Part shown: piece after piece, positions 16,513-25,736 of the stretch
Layout of the letters: every line of letters begins with the position of its first letter
Numbering within the stretch: position 1 is the first letter of the stretch
Assembly (NCBI GenBank): GCA_937911865.1
Contig: CALDSK010000202.1
Coordinates: forward strand, 1 to 64,000
DNA: 64,000 nt
DNA from: an uncultured Synechococcus sp.
Lineage (GTDB): Bacteria; Cyanobacteriota; Cyanobacteriia; Phormidesmidales; Phormidesmidaceae
Reading direction: 5' to 3'
Translations under genes and position numbers: made by a program
The notes under the pieces: model-generated
Told to the model about the DNA's origin: nothing
Database searches by the model: none
What the model saw: the letters and a program-made list of their open reading frames with translations, nothing else

Positions 16513-17609
16513 TACAAAATCAGGTTTAAATCGCCAAACTCATGCCACAGATATTCTTGCCTTACGGCCTCTTTGTAAGCCGGTTCAAGCTGAGCTGGCG
16601 GAACAAACGCCGTCAGCAAATCTAGATGACTCGCTTCTGGTTCGTGCATCCCCGTCAGCAGCCCGTCCACAGCTTCGAGCTTGTGATCAGCATCAATGAA
16701 CAACCGAGTATAGCCGTGTCCGGCTTGCACCACAGATTGCGCATCAACAACAGATTCCAACGCTCTAACAACAGTCGTCCCGACAGCAATAATGCGTCCG
16801 CCTCGCCGCCGTGTCTGGTTGATCTTCTCAGCTGCTTTTTCGCTAATAAAGTACTCTTCTTCAGACGCAGGATGCTGTTCATCTAACGCGTCGTCCATGT
16901 AGGAAGACAGCCCCGTGTGCAAAACGATGTGAGCCGCATCTATTCCCTGTTGTTTCAGCTTGAACAACAGCTGCCAGGTGAAAGCTCGGCCCGCCGACGG
17001 CATCTCTGCGGAACCGGGCACGCTGGCATAGACCGTCTGATAATAGTCCAAATCCCAGGGCGCAGAGACATAGCTGTAGCGAATAGGCTGACCTAACTGG
17101 TGTAGTTTATCGATTAGCGCATTGCCCGATAGAGAAAAGCGCAGCCGCCAGAGCCGAGGAATACGCTGGTCGCGAGTCTCTACAAGTGCCGTAAGCCCCT
17201 GACCAAAGTCAATCTGCATCCCAGCGTACATGCTACAGGCAAATCGATTTTCTTTTTGACGCAGATCTGTTTGACACAGCAGAAGCGCTAGCCAAGAGCC
17301 GTCTTGCTGGCGATGGGCTAGCCTCACTTCTAAACCGGCAGCAGCAGACGATCCTAAAGCAGGCGCTTCTAAAGAGGAAGAGAAAGTTGTCACACGGCCC
17401 TTGAGTGAAGCTGGGAGCGTACGGCTAGCATTGAAGACCAACAAATCACCCGGGCGTAAAAACTGATCGATCTGCTTAAACTGACTGTGCTGGACCGCGC
17501 CATTGCGGCGAAGCACCATCAGTTTTACGTCATCTCGGGCGATACCACGACGCTCGGGGGGCTCTTTAGCAGCCAGCGCTTCGGGTAAAGTAAAAGATAG
17601 TGTATTCAT
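16512..17609 (-). CDS. QueA-like (SAM:tRNA ribosyltransferase-isomerase family) protein
   Basis: A 365-residue protein of the QueA superfamily, whose classical member transfers the ribosyl of SAM to preQ1 in tRNA to make epoxyqueuosine. Recognisable segments: LRPGDLLVFNASRTLPA, YASVPGSAEMPSAGRAFTW (family: PGSxxxPTAGxHFT), HTGLSSY, GGRIIAVGTTVVRALES. It diverges at sites that are near-invariant in true QueA: AGRAFT instead of AGLHFT, and TGMHEPEASHLDLLTAF instead of TNFHLPKSTLLMLVSAF. It is therefore probably a paralogue with a different acceptor. ATG 17609 has AGGAAAAA directly upstream, overlapping the stop of the SDR gene before it. Confidence 0.75.
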   Translation of the reverse strand: MNTLSFTLPEALAAKEPPERRGIARDDVKLMVLRRNGAVQHSQFKQIDQFLRPGDLLVFNASRTLPASLKGRVTTFSSSLEAPALGSSAAAGLEVRLAHRQQDGSWLALLLCQTDLRQKENRFACSMYAGMQIDFGQGLTALVETRDQRIPRLWRLRFSLSGNALIDKLHQLGQPIRYSYVSAPWDLDYYQTVYASVPGSAEMPSAGRAFTWQLLFKLKQQGIDAAHIVLHTGLSSYMDDALDEQHPASEEEYFISEKAAEKINQTRRRGGRIIAVGTTVVRALESVVDAQSVVQAGHGYTRLFIDADHKLEAVDGLLTGMHEPEASHLDLLTAFVPPAQLEPAYKEAVRQEYLWHEFGDLNLIL

Positions 17610-17617
17610 AGTTTTTC

Positions 17618-18550
17618 CTAAGCGACAGAACGCAGGGCTCGCACGCCCCAATTCGATTCTTGAGCTTGAAACCGCTGACCGTTAACAGCGTTGGCGCTAT
17701 CTGAAGCGAGATAAACAAACACGTCGGTCACCTCAGCAGGATCTGCCCACTGAGTTGGATCTTCGCCGGGTTCGGCAGCTCTGTGCATGGCGGTGTTCAT
17801 ATCGCCTGGGTCTACCCAATTCACCCGAACGCCGCTACCTTCTAGCTCAGCCGCCCAGGTTTGCGAGAGCCCTTCAATGCCAAATTTAGAGATGCCGTAG
17901 GCACCCCAGCCCGGATAGCCTGTCACACCAGCATCACTGGTCACGTTAATGATTGAGCCACCGCGTCCAATCAAGGCTGGCAACGCTTTTTTGATCAACA
18001 GAAACGGCGCGATGAGGTTAGTGCTAAGCACATTTTTAAAATCTTCTAGCGGGTAGTCCAGCAGGTAGGGCATGGGGGATAGCCCAATACAAGAAGCATT
18101 GTTGATCAGCACGTCTAGCCTGCCATCAAAGGCGCTAAGCGTTGTAGCAATCACTCGCTCGACATCAGCAGGGCGAGATAGGTCAGCAGCGATCGCAACC
18201 ACTTGCGGCCTCTGAATGGACTGCTCTAGTTGAGATTTAATTTCATTCAGTGCGCGGTCAATATCAGCGGCAGTCTGAACCTGAGCGGCGATCGCAACTG
18301 TACTACCAGCACCGGATCTAATCGCTTCTACCTCGCGCTGTACAGCTTCGAGCGCTGCTTTATCTCTTGCCACTATTGCAATACCAGCGGCACCAGCCTC
18401 AGTAAAAGTAAGCGACAGCTGCCGCCCCAGTCCCTGAGAAGCACCTGTAATTAAAACATATTTGCCTTTCAGCGCTTGAGTAGCCATACTCTCAGCAACC
18501 ATATCTTCATTAGCCATATTTCTAGCAGATGCAGCCATTGACAGGCACAT
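17618..18550 (-). CDS. Short-chain dehydrogenase with an internal insertion
   Basis: A 310-residue SDR: TGASQGLG at 35-42, NNAS near 150, Ser205, Tyr218/Lys222 (YGISK). Between strand 3 and the usual 'AADLSRPAD' element there is an extra ~35-residue stretch beginning VAIAAQVQTAADIDRAL, which resembles the following VAIAADLSRPADVERVI, as if that segment had been partly duplicated. Start choice is uncertain: ATG 18550 opens the frame, but several in-frame ATGs down to about 18487 precede the Rossmann strand. Its stop codon lies inside the Shine-Dalgarno of the QueA-like gene (8-bp gap), so the two are translationally linked. Confidence 0.82.
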   Translation of the reverse strand: MCLSMAASARNMANEDMVAESMATQALKGKYVLITGASQGLGRQLSLTFTEAGAAGIAIVARDKAALEAVQREVEAIRSGAGSTVAIAAQVQTAADIDRALNEIKSQLEQSIQRPQVVAIAADLSRPADVERVIATTLSAFDGRLDVLINNASCIGLSPMPYLLDYPLEDFKNVLSTNLIAPFLLIKKALPALIGRGGSIINVTSDAGVTGYPGWGAYGISKFGIEGLSQTWAAELEGSGVRVNWVDPGDMNTAMHRAAEPGEDPTQWADPAEVTDVFVYLASDSANAVNGQRFQAQESNWGVRALRSVA

Positions 18551-18659
18551 CTATCTAAACGTCTTAATAAAGCATAGTCATAATGACTTCGCTTTGACAA
18601 CTATTGAGAAATATTACTAATAAATCTTGTCTCCAAGGCTTAGGCTAGCTCAGGTCTTG

Positions 18660-19070
18660 CTACTCGGCATAGACCATTTCTCCCATCTCTGTTAGCTCAA
18701 TCAAATTGCCTTCAGGATCTCTTATCAGCAGAACCTTTGCGCCTAAATCTGCCAGGTTAGAAGGTGTCGTAACAACCGTTGCCCCTTTCTGCCGTAGGTA
18801 CTCGCGGGCCTCTTCAACATCGTCTACTCTAAAGCTGAGGATCACCTTGTCAGAATTACAGTCGAAGATAAACGAGGCTGTTTTCTCAAAGTAGCTCACT
18901 AATTTCTCTTGAGCCAGCAGCGTCAGCTTTACCGCACCGCTAGTCATCTCGGCATACATATCAATCTCAGAAACGAACGTTTCTTCAAGGCCCAAAGCAT
19001 CTCGATAAAATTGGCGACAGCTCTGCCAGTCTTTAACAACTAGGCGCGTGTATACAAACTTAAATTTCAT
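18660..19070 (-). CDS. Glyoxalase/VOC-family protein
   Basis: A 136-residue vicinal-oxygen-chelate fold protein with two beta-alpha-beta-beta-beta modules: KFVYTRLVVKDWQSCRQFYR at the start, ILSFRVDDVEEAREYL in the middle, and the family ending IRDPEGNLIELTEM. The final Glu of DPEGNLIEL is the usual metal ligand. The family includes glyoxalase I, dioxygenases and antibiotic-sequestering proteins; which applies cannot be decided. ATG 19070. It stands alone, about 110 bp from the SDR gene. Confidence 0.8.
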   Translation of the reverse strand: MKFKFVYTRLVVKDWQSCRQFYRDALGLEETFVSEIDMYAEMTSGAVKLTLLAQEKLVSYFEKTASFIFDCNSDKVILSFRVDDVEEAREYLRQKGATVVTTPSNLADLGAKVLLIRDPEGNLIELTEMGEMVYAE

Positions 19071-19170
19071 ACCTACCTACGTCGATAGCCCTACTGCCTA
19101 AAGAATAATTTCTCCTCTCGTCGCACAAATCTACCTCTGGGTCGTTGCCTCGCCGTTTTACGGGTTTTCC

Positions 19171-19302
19171 TTACTGTTCTTGATAGTTCCATAACAAACC
19201 GCCATCTACACAAAAAGTAGAGCCTGTCATATACCGGCAAATACCTTGCCTAATACCACCGCTACCGCCCGTAACGATAGCGACTTTGTTTTGTAGTTTC
19301 AT
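19171..19302 (-). pseudogene. Internally deleted SDR relic (43 codons, in frame)
   Basis: The minus-strand frame from ATG 19302 to TAA 19171 encodes an SDR N-terminus (MKLQNKVAIVTGGSGGIRQG) joined directly to an SDR C-terminus (YMTGSTFCVDGGLLWNYQEQ). The roughly 200 residues in between, including the catalytic Ser-Tyr-Lys, are missing. TGGSGGI and 'GSTFCVDGG' are the family's first and last signature motifs. The junction keeps the frame open. It cannot be an active oxidoreductase; either a deletion scar or a tiny expressed peptide. Confidence 0.75.
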
Positions 19303-19385
19303 AATATTGTTGTTGGAGCGAAAGCTCTTGGTCTTAGAGTTTAGGCTCAAATCTTGATCTTAAACAGATGCAGAACGACCAAAGC

Positions 19386-22070
19386 TCACGCTTTCGAACA
19401 GCGCTGGATCATATTGGCGACTAGCCCTGTCCAACCGGTTTGATGAGACGCGCCTAATCCCGCCCCATCATCGCCGATAAAGTACTCGTAAAAGAAAATG
19501 TAGTCCTGCCAATGCGGGTCCGTTTGAAACTTCTCGATTGCGCCGAACACAGGCCGGCGGCCCGATTCATCTTTTAGAAATGTCGCAATCATCCGTTTTT
19601 CTAACAGTACCGATACTTCTTGTAGATTTCTTTCCTCACCTGAGCCGATCGGAAAGGAAATCTTAAAATCATCACCTAAGTAGGTATGAAAGTTGCGCAG
19701 CGCTTCTAGCAGCAAATAATTGATAGGGAACCACACTGGACCCCGCCAGTTAGAGTTACCACCAAACATATTCGATCGCGACTCAGCAGGCTGATACTGG
19801 ACGCGGTGCTCTTCTCCGTTAACTTCTAGGGTAAAGGGATTCTCTTTATGGCATTTCGAGACCGAGCGAATACCGTGAGGACTGAGGAATTCAGTCTCAT
19901 CCAGCATTGATTCCAACAGCCGTCTCAGCTTGTTCTTTTTGCCATCTGAACGCGCAGTCGCATAGCAAAGTGCCAGCAGCCGCCTTGCCCCAACCCCCTC
20001 GGTCTCCATACAGGCAACGTTTTTCTTCAGGTCGGGCCGGTTGTTGATAAACCACTGAAGCCGCTTTTTAAAGTTGGGTAGCTTTTCAAGCGTCTCAGAA
20101 CTAATCGGTGCTACGGCCAGCAGAGGAATCAGGCCGACGAGCGATCGCACCCGCAGCATCTGCCGCTCACACTCTGAAAACTTAATCGCATCATAAAAGA
20201 ACCCGTCCTCTTCATACCACAAAGACGCGCCATCTTCTTGACTAATGGCATCTGCAATATACAAAAAGTGTTCAAAGAACTTACTGGCCGTGTCCTCATA
20301 GGGCGGTCGATCGACCGCAAGCTCCAGTGCAATCGACAACATGCCTAAAGAGTACATCGCCATCCACGAGGTCCCGTCGGCCTGCTCTAGCGTGCCACCT
20401 GTGGGTAGCTCAGCCGAGCGGTCAAAGACTCCAATGTTATCCATCCCCAAAAAGCCGCCCTGAAAGACATTGCGGCCCTCAGCGTCCTTTTGGTTGACCC
20501 ACCAGGTAAAGTTCAGCAGCAGCTTTTGAAAAACTCTCTCCAAAAAGTCTTTGTCTTCTCGGCCCCACTGGTTTTTCTCTATCTGATAGATTTGCCACGC
20601 GCCCCAGGCCTGTACGGGCGGTGTTACATCACCAAAGTCCCACTCGTAGGCAGGGATTTGCCCATTTGGATGCATGTACCATTCGCGAGTCAATCGAGAG
20701 AGCTGAAGCTTGGCAAAATCGGGATCAATCACCGCTAGCGGCACCAGATGAAACGCCCAGTCCCAGGAGGCATACCAAGGGTACTCCCACTTATCGGGCA
20801 TGGAAATAATATCGTCATTGAACAGGTGCACCCACTCGGCATTACGCACAGATTTTCGACCTTCTGGTGGATCTGGCTGAGCCGGGTCTCCTTCTAGCCA
20901 ATCTTTAACGACGTAGTAGTAAAACTGTTTATTCCACAGCATGCCAGCGAATGCCTGACGCTGTACGTTACGCTCGTCTTCGGAAAGAGAGTCAGGAGCA
21001 AAATTTTCGTAGAAGGTATCGGCCTCTTGCTGGCGCTGGTCAAACAGAGCGATCGCATCTTCAAAAGGTGCCTGCAGCTCACCTGACTGACACAGCCGCA
21101 GCCGAATCGTACGACTCTCACCTGCTGGCACAGATAGCTGGTATTGCGCAGAAAACTTGGTGCCGGTTTCATCCGGATTCACGGCGTCTTTTTTATCTTG
21201 CACCACATAGTCATTGATGCCATCTTTGACGTAGGGTGATGAATTCTCAGTTCCAAACAGCAGCTGTTTATTCGTCTCATTTTCAGTAAACAAGCGCTGA
21301 TGCACGCCCTCACAATACAGCCAGTAGTCTCCTAGCTCGTCGTGCTCAGCGGCAATGACGCTATAGTCATCTTTTGCCGCAGCTGTTTTTAGCGTCGGCT
21401 TCGGAGCATCTTCCGTCCAAGACCAGGTATTTCGAAACCACAGCGTAGGCAGAACCTGTAGCGTCTGCTCTTCGCTGCCCCGGTTATGCACCGTCACTTT
21501 AATCGAGATATCTTCAGCATCAGCCTTGGCATATTCAACAAAAATATCGAAGTAGCGATCGTCATCAAAAATTCCCGTATCCAGCAGTTCGAATTCGGGC
21601 GCGTCAAAACCTCGACTTTTATTTACATCTACCAGCTGCTGGTAGGGATAGGCCAGCTGAGGATACTTATACAGGTACTTCATATACGCATGAGTTGGCG
21701 TATTGTCCAGATAGAAGTAATACTCTTTAACGTCTTCACCATGGTTGCCTTCGCTGCCCGACAGGCCAAACATTTTTTCTTTTATGATGGCGTCTTGACC
21801 ATTCCAAAAGGCGAGGGCAAAGCACAGGCGCTGATGGTTGTCGCTGATACCCGCAATGCCGTCTTCGCCCCATCGATAGGCGCGCGATAGCGACTGATGA
21901 TGGGTGAAATAATCCCAGGCAGAGCCATCTTTGCTGTAGTCTTCGCGGACGGTGCCCCACTGCCGCTCGCTGACGTAGGGGCCCCAACGTGTCCAATATT
22001 TAGTGCGATCGCGGTTCTCTTGTAGCCTCTGTTCTTCGGCAGTCTGCTCAGCGATCTTTCCAGCACTCAT
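19386..22070 (-). CDS. GH63-type glucosidase
   Basis: An 894-residue protein resembling glycoside hydrolase family 63 (mannosyl-oligosaccharide glucosidase-like, MGH1-type). N-terminal region (about 1-330): beta-sandwich-like with WTRWGPYVSERQWGTVREDY and the Ca-loop-like AYRWGEDGIAG. C-terminal (alpha/alpha)6 barrel (about 370-890): WEYPWYASWDWAFHLV, GQIPAYEWDFGDVTPPV and NWRGPVWFPINYLLLEAL, which contain the acidic residues expected at the active site. Bacterial members cleave alpha-glucosides or glucosyl-glycerate-type solutes. No signal peptide, so cytoplasmic. It lies 104 bp downstream of an alpha/beta hydrolase gene on the same strand. Confidence 0.8.
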   Translation of the reverse strand: MSAGKIAEQTAEEQRLQENRDRTKYWTRWGPYVSERQWGTVREDYSKDGSAWDYFTHHQSLSRAYRWGEDGIAGISDNHQRLCFALAFWNGQDAIIKEKMFGLSGSEGNHGEDVKEYYFYLDNTPTHAYMKYLYKYPQLAYPYQQLVDVNKSRGFDAPEFELLDTGIFDDDRYFDIFVEYAKADAEDISIKVTVHNRGSEEQTLQVLPTLWFRNTWSWTEDAPKPTLKTAAAKDDYSVIAAEHDELGDYWLYCEGVHQRLFTENETNKQLLFGTENSSPYVKDGINDYVVQDKKDAVNPDETGTKFSAQYQLSVPAGESRTIRLRLCQSGELQAPFEDAIALFDQRQQEADTFYENFAPDSLSEDERNVQRQAFAGMLWNKQFYYYVVKDWLEGDPAQPDPPEGRKSVRNAEWVHLFNDDIISMPDKWEYPWYASWDWAFHLVPLAVIDPDFAKLQLSRLTREWYMHPNGQIPAYEWDFGDVTPPVQAWGAWQIYQIEKNQWGREDKDFLERVFQKLLLNFTWWVNQKDAEGRNVFQGGFLGMDNIGVFDRSAELPTGGTLEQADGTSWMAMYSLGMLSIALELAVDRPPYEDTASKFFEHFLYIADAISQEDGASLWYEEDGFFYDAIKFSECERQMLRVRSLVGLIPLLAVAPISSETLEKLPNFKKRLQWFINNRPDLKKNVACMETEGVGARRLLALCYATARSDGKKNKLRRLLESMLDETEFLSPHGIRSVSKCHKENPFTLEVNGEEHRVQYQPAESRSNMFGGNSNWRGPVWFPINYLLLEALRNFHTYLGDDFKISFPIGSGEERNLQEVSVLLEKRMIATFLKDESGRRPVFGAIEKFQTDPHWQDYIFFYEYFIGDDGAGLGASHQTGWTGLVANMIQRCSKA

Positions 22071-22174
22071 AAGCGGCCTGTAGTAGCGTCAATGGCGGCA
22101 AACGGGTGCATTTTTCAAGACCCAGCTTCATGGCCATACCTATACGCTTATATCAATCGGTCAGAACATCGTTC

Positions 22175-23305
22175 CTATACCCTCTGACGGATTTCAGCGT
22201 TCTGTGCCGCTTCTGGGTCTACGTCTGGGTTCACGTCGCTATTCGTCGGGCCGATCAGATGTCGCTTAGCAAACCTCAGCATTGCCTCAGACATTTCGTC
22301 GTAGTGCGCGTTAGCGGGTGAATACTCTTCATGCTCAGGATCATTAACAATAGCCTGTCGCAGCACCACACTGGCATGAGGTACGCCTTCCATAGTGAAC
22401 TGCTCTACCGCCTCATTCGGATGATTATCCACCAGCAGCTGCACACCTCTGTAGAGCGCTGAGTTGTCGTCTCTGGCATGAGCAACAAATATAGGCAGGC
22501 TCAAATCGCTGAACTTATAGCTGCGTTTTTCGTAGTGCTGGTTAATAGCTTGAATGACTTCAGCTAGCTGAGAGGCTCCTTCAAAGAAAAACACCGAATA
22601 CTTGTAGGGATTATCTCCAATGCCGAAAAATTCGTTGGATTGGCCCTCTGCCTGATCGTCTAAGATCATTTGCAGCTGATCTTTCACAGTCTTCGCTAGC
22701 CATAGCTGCTGATCTCTCAGGCGAGCGATCATTCTGCCCGCCTCCGTTTGTAGCACCAGCTGTTCTACCGTACCGATGTCAAGCGCCGCTGAATACAAGA
22801 AAAGACCACCGGTAACCAGCTGCGGATCCGTCATCGCTTTATACACAGACAGCGCGCCGCCGGTTGACAGACCGCCGATAGAGAGCTTTTTACCCAGGCT
22901 TTTTGCAATATCGCACACCGCATTGACATGCTCAATCCAGTCGGTATGTTGCAGCGTATGGAAAGCTTTACCTGGTCGCTTAAGTCCGTGGGCAGGGAGC
23001 AGCGGCAGCACAACATTAAACCCCGCCCGAGCAAAATCTTGTGCGATCGCCCGCATGTAATAAGGCGAATCAGTCAGCCCATGGATTAAAACAATGACGT
23101 TTTCCGTCACGTGGCCATGATGAAGCACTTGAGGATGATTGCCATCGAGCTCTCTGAGCACAGTTGGCGAGAAAACAATCAGTCGATCTATTTCATCTTT
23201 CGTCTCATCTGAACTGTAGGCTTGAGAGATAGCATCTGGCCAGCGGTCGGCATATGATGCGATAAACTGCTGTAGTGCATGGTCAAAGTCTATAAGATCG
23301 AGCAT
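22175..23305 (-). CDS. Alpha/beta hydrolase (carboxylesterase/lipase-like)
   Basis: A 376-residue serine hydrolase. Oxyanion motif IVLIHGLTDSPYYM (about 71-84), nucleophile elbow GLSTGG (Ser near 145), acid Asp in HARDDNSALY, and catalytic His in GVPHASVV. The pattern resembles monoacylglycerol-lipase/carboxylesterase proteins. The C-terminal tail (TNSDVNPDVDPEAAQN) is acidic and probably disordered. No signal peptide. Upstream of the GH63 gene and plausibly co-transcribed. Confidence 0.82.
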   Translation of the reverse strand: MLDLIDFDHALQQFIASYADRWPDAISQAYSSDETKDEIDRLIVFSPTVLRELDGNHPQVLHHGHVTENVIVLIHGLTDSPYYMRAIAQDFARAGFNVVLPLLPAHGLKRPGKAFHTLQHTDWIEHVNAVCDIAKSLGKKLSIGGLSTGGALSVYKAMTDPQLVTGGLFLYSAALDIGTVEQLVLQTEAGRMIARLRDQQLWLAKTVKDQLQMILDDQAEGQSNEFFGIGDNPYKYSVFFFEGASQLAEVIQAINQHYEKRSYKFSDLSLPIFVAHARDDNSALYRGVQLLVDNHPNEAVEQFTMEGVPHASVVLRQAIVNDPEHEEYSPANAHYDEMSEAMLRFAKRHLIGPTNSDVNPDVDPEAAQNAEIRQRV

Positions 23306-23487
23306 ACCTGCTGGTTATATTGAGAAATATAGAGTTCGTTCTACAGATCTATTGTATTGGCTTTGTCCACTCTCCTTATGAAGCGCAAAATCACATGAGC
23401 ACGGAATTCGGAGTATATAGAGGGCTAAGCACGATGGCAAGTGCTTGGCTCGCAGCGCTGTTACAACAGAGCGTAGTTAACGATTAA

Positions 23488-24303
23488 GTGAAAAAACAAC
23501 GTATCGACACCCTATTAGTAGACAAAGGACTTTGCCCGTCCAGGCAGCAGGCCCAGCGATGGATTCGCGCTGGAGAAGTCAAAATCTCGCAAAAAATAAT
23601 TGATAAACCGGGTACTCTAGTCGCCGTTGATGCTCTAATTGAACTCAAAAAGAAACCGCCCTTTGTTTCACGCGGGGGTGAAAAGCTCGCCAAAGCGTTG
23701 AAAGACTTTAAAATAAATCCCGAAGGCAGAATCTGTCTAGATGGCGGCATCTCTACCGGCGGCTTTACCGACTGCCTGCTTCAGGCCAAGGCTCAGCGCG
23801 TATACGGTGTAGACGTTGGCTACGGTCAGGTCGCTTGGAAAATCCGTCAAGATCCGCGCGTCACGCTTAAAGAGCGAACCAACATTCGCCATCTCAGTGC
23901 AGATGAGCTTTATGGAGAGAATGCGATCGCAACCCTTGGCGTCATGGACGTCTCTTTCATCTCGCTTACCAAAGTACTCCCTGCCTTTTGGTCGCTGCTC
24001 ACAGGGCCCAAAGAGGTCGTGCTTTTAGTCAAACCCCAGTTTGAAGTGGGCCGAGAAAAAATTGGTAAGAAAGGTGTCGTTCGAGACCACAAAGATCAGG
24101 CGGGTGCCATCTTTCAGGTCATCCAGGCAGCAGACCAGCTGGGATGGCAATATCAGGGCCTCACCTGGTCCGAGACAGTCGGCCCGGCAGGCAATATCGA
24201 ATATCTGCTCTGGATGAGCATGGCAGACAACAATTGTGCTTGGCCGACTCTCAGCGAACTATACGACCTGACTCAGGCAGCGCGTCAGGCGCTTACACAA
24301 TGA
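23488..24303 (+). CDS. tlyA: TlyA-family rRNA (cytidine-2'-O)-methyltransferase
   Basis: A 271-residue RNA methyltransferase with an N-terminal S4 RNA-binding domain (about 1-65: RIDTLLVDKGLCPSRQQAQ) and an FtsJ-like domain: FVSRGGEKLAKAL, LDGGISTGGFTDCLL (motif I; most relatives have LDVGAST), VMDVSFISL and LLVKPQFE supplying the K-D-K-E type residues. TlyA methylates ribose 2'-OH in 16S and/or 23S rRNA; some members are also called haemolysins. GTG start at 23488. Its last 19 bp overlap the convergent kinase gene. Confidence 0.9.
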   Translation: MKKQRIDTLLVDKGLCPSRQQAQRWIRAGEVKISQKIIDKPGTLVAVDALIELKKKPPFVSRGGEKLAKALKDFKINPEGRICLDGGISTGGFTDCLLQAKAQRVYGVDVGYGQVAWKIRQDPRVTLKERTNIRHLSADELYGENAIATLGVMDVSFISLTKVLPAFWSLLTGPKEVVLLVKPQFEVGREKIGKKGVVRDHKDQAGAIFQVIQAADQLGWQYQGLTWSETVGPAGNIEYLLWMSMADNNCAWPTLSELYDLTQAARQALTQ

Positions 24304-25736
24304 ACCGCCTCGTCTTCTTCTTCATCTGTCGGCTCCGCAAAGCGCGACAGCGCTATTGGTAGCTCAATTGCAAACTTCGCGCCCTTCCCTGGCATTGAAT
24401 AGCACGTCAGCTGACCGCCGTGCTGGGCTGTCACAATCTGATCGCTGATCGCCAGCCCCAATCCAGTGCCTTTACCGACTGCTTTAGTCGTAAAGAACGG
24501 ATCAAACATACGCGCTTTCACCTCTGGAGGGATGCCAGGACCGCTGTCTGCAATCCAGATGATAATACTCTCTTCATCGCGCACAGTTGTAGAGATTTTA
24601 AGCGTTGGTACCAGTAATTTATCGTCTACCGTACTCTCATCAGAAGCGGCACTATCAGGATATTCAGACCCCGGCAGACTCTCTTCCTTGCGCTGAGTCA
24701 GAGCATCTATAGCATTGCGAATAATATGCATAAACACCTGGTTCAGCTGACTGGCAAAACATTCTACCGGTGGCAGATCGCCGTAGTGCTTTTGCACAGT
24801 AATCTCTTCTAAGTCAGCCGCTAGCATCGCCAGCGTACTTTCTAGCCCTTCGTGCACGTCAACTATTTTGACGTCAGCTTCGTCAAAGCGAGAAAAATTT
24901 CTCAGGCTTAATACCAGATTTTGAATTCGCTTGGCACCGCTACGCAACGAGACAAAGCTTTTTAGCAAATCGGGCGCAGAAAACTCAAGATCTAGCGCGT
25001 CCAACTTCTCACGAATGCTTGGGTCAGGAGAGGGATAGCACTCTTGATATGTTTCAACAAGATCTAGCAGGTCTTGAACGTAGCTTTTGGCATAGTTGAG
25101 GTTGCCATAAATAAAGTTGATAGGATTGTTCACCTCATGGGCAATTCCTGCGACCAGCTGACTCATACTATTCATTCTTTCAGTGTGCACTAGCTGCGCC
25201 TGCGCCCGTTTCAGGGTGTTGAGCGCAGCTTCTAGTTCAGCGGTACGAGACTTTACTGTCGCTTCTAATGTTTTGTTGTATGCCAGGGTTTGAGAAGCTT
25301 CATCCTGCCGTAAAAAGTTGTGATAAGCAGTCGCGTGATAGCGCAATCTAGCAATCAATTCCACCGGATCGGGCAGTTTAACCAGGTAATCATTCGCCCC
25401 TACACCAAACGCCATCGCTTTGGTTGTCGGCTCTTCTTTAGAAGAAAGAACAACAATTGGGGTCGCTTTGGTTGTCGGATGAGCCCTAAAAAATTTAATC
25501 AGCAGCATGCCCTCTACTTCGGGCATGACCAAGTCTTGTAAGATAACACTCGGCAAAACATCTGCAGCTACCGACAGAGCAAGGGTGGGGTCTTGGCAGG
25601 TATGTACTTCAATATCGATTTCGCTGACGAGCAGTTGACGAATAGACTCAGCAATTACAGGCTGATCGTCAACCACAAGAATACGAATAAAATTGTCTTC
25701 TACCGCAGGTTCCATAGAGTGCGTATGCTCGCTCAT
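24285..25736 (-). CDS. Response-regulator receiver / histidine kinase hybrid
   Basis: A soluble hybrid of about 483 residues: a receiver domain first (ILVVDDQP; phospho-acceptor Asp near 68-69 in [14 protein letters not shown]), then a coiled-coil (about 150-190), then HisKA with phospho-His near 200 ([12 protein letters not shown]) and a HATPase domain ([27 protein letters not shown]). No membrane segment or sensory domain is present, so it must take input via the receiver, from an upstream kinase. ATG 25736 is preferred over TTG 25739 and overlaps the cheR stop by one base (TGATG). Confidence 0.9.
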   Translation of the reverse strand: MSEHTHSMEPAVEDNFIRILVVDDQPVIAESIRQLLVSEIDIEVHTCQDPTLALSVAADVLPSVILQDLVMPEVEGMLLIKFFRAHPTTKATPIVVLSSKEEPTTKAMAFGVGANDYLVKLPDPVELIARLRYHATAYHNFLRQDEASQTLAYNKTLEATVKSRTAELEAALNTLKRAQAQLVHTERMNSMSQLVAGIAHEVNNPINFIYGNLNYAKSYVQDLLDLVETYQECYPSPDPSIREKLDALDLEFSAPDLLKSFVSLRSGAKRIQNLVLSLRNFSRFDEADVKIVDVHEGLESTLAMLAADLEEITVQKHYGDLPPVECFASQLNQVFMHIIRNAIDALTQRKEESLPGSEYPDSAASDESTVDDKLLVPTLKISTTVRDEESIIIWIADSGPGIPPEVKARMFDPFFTTKAVGKGTGLGLAISDQIVTAQHGGQLTCYSMPGKGAKFAIELPIALSRFAEPTDEEEDEAVHCVSA

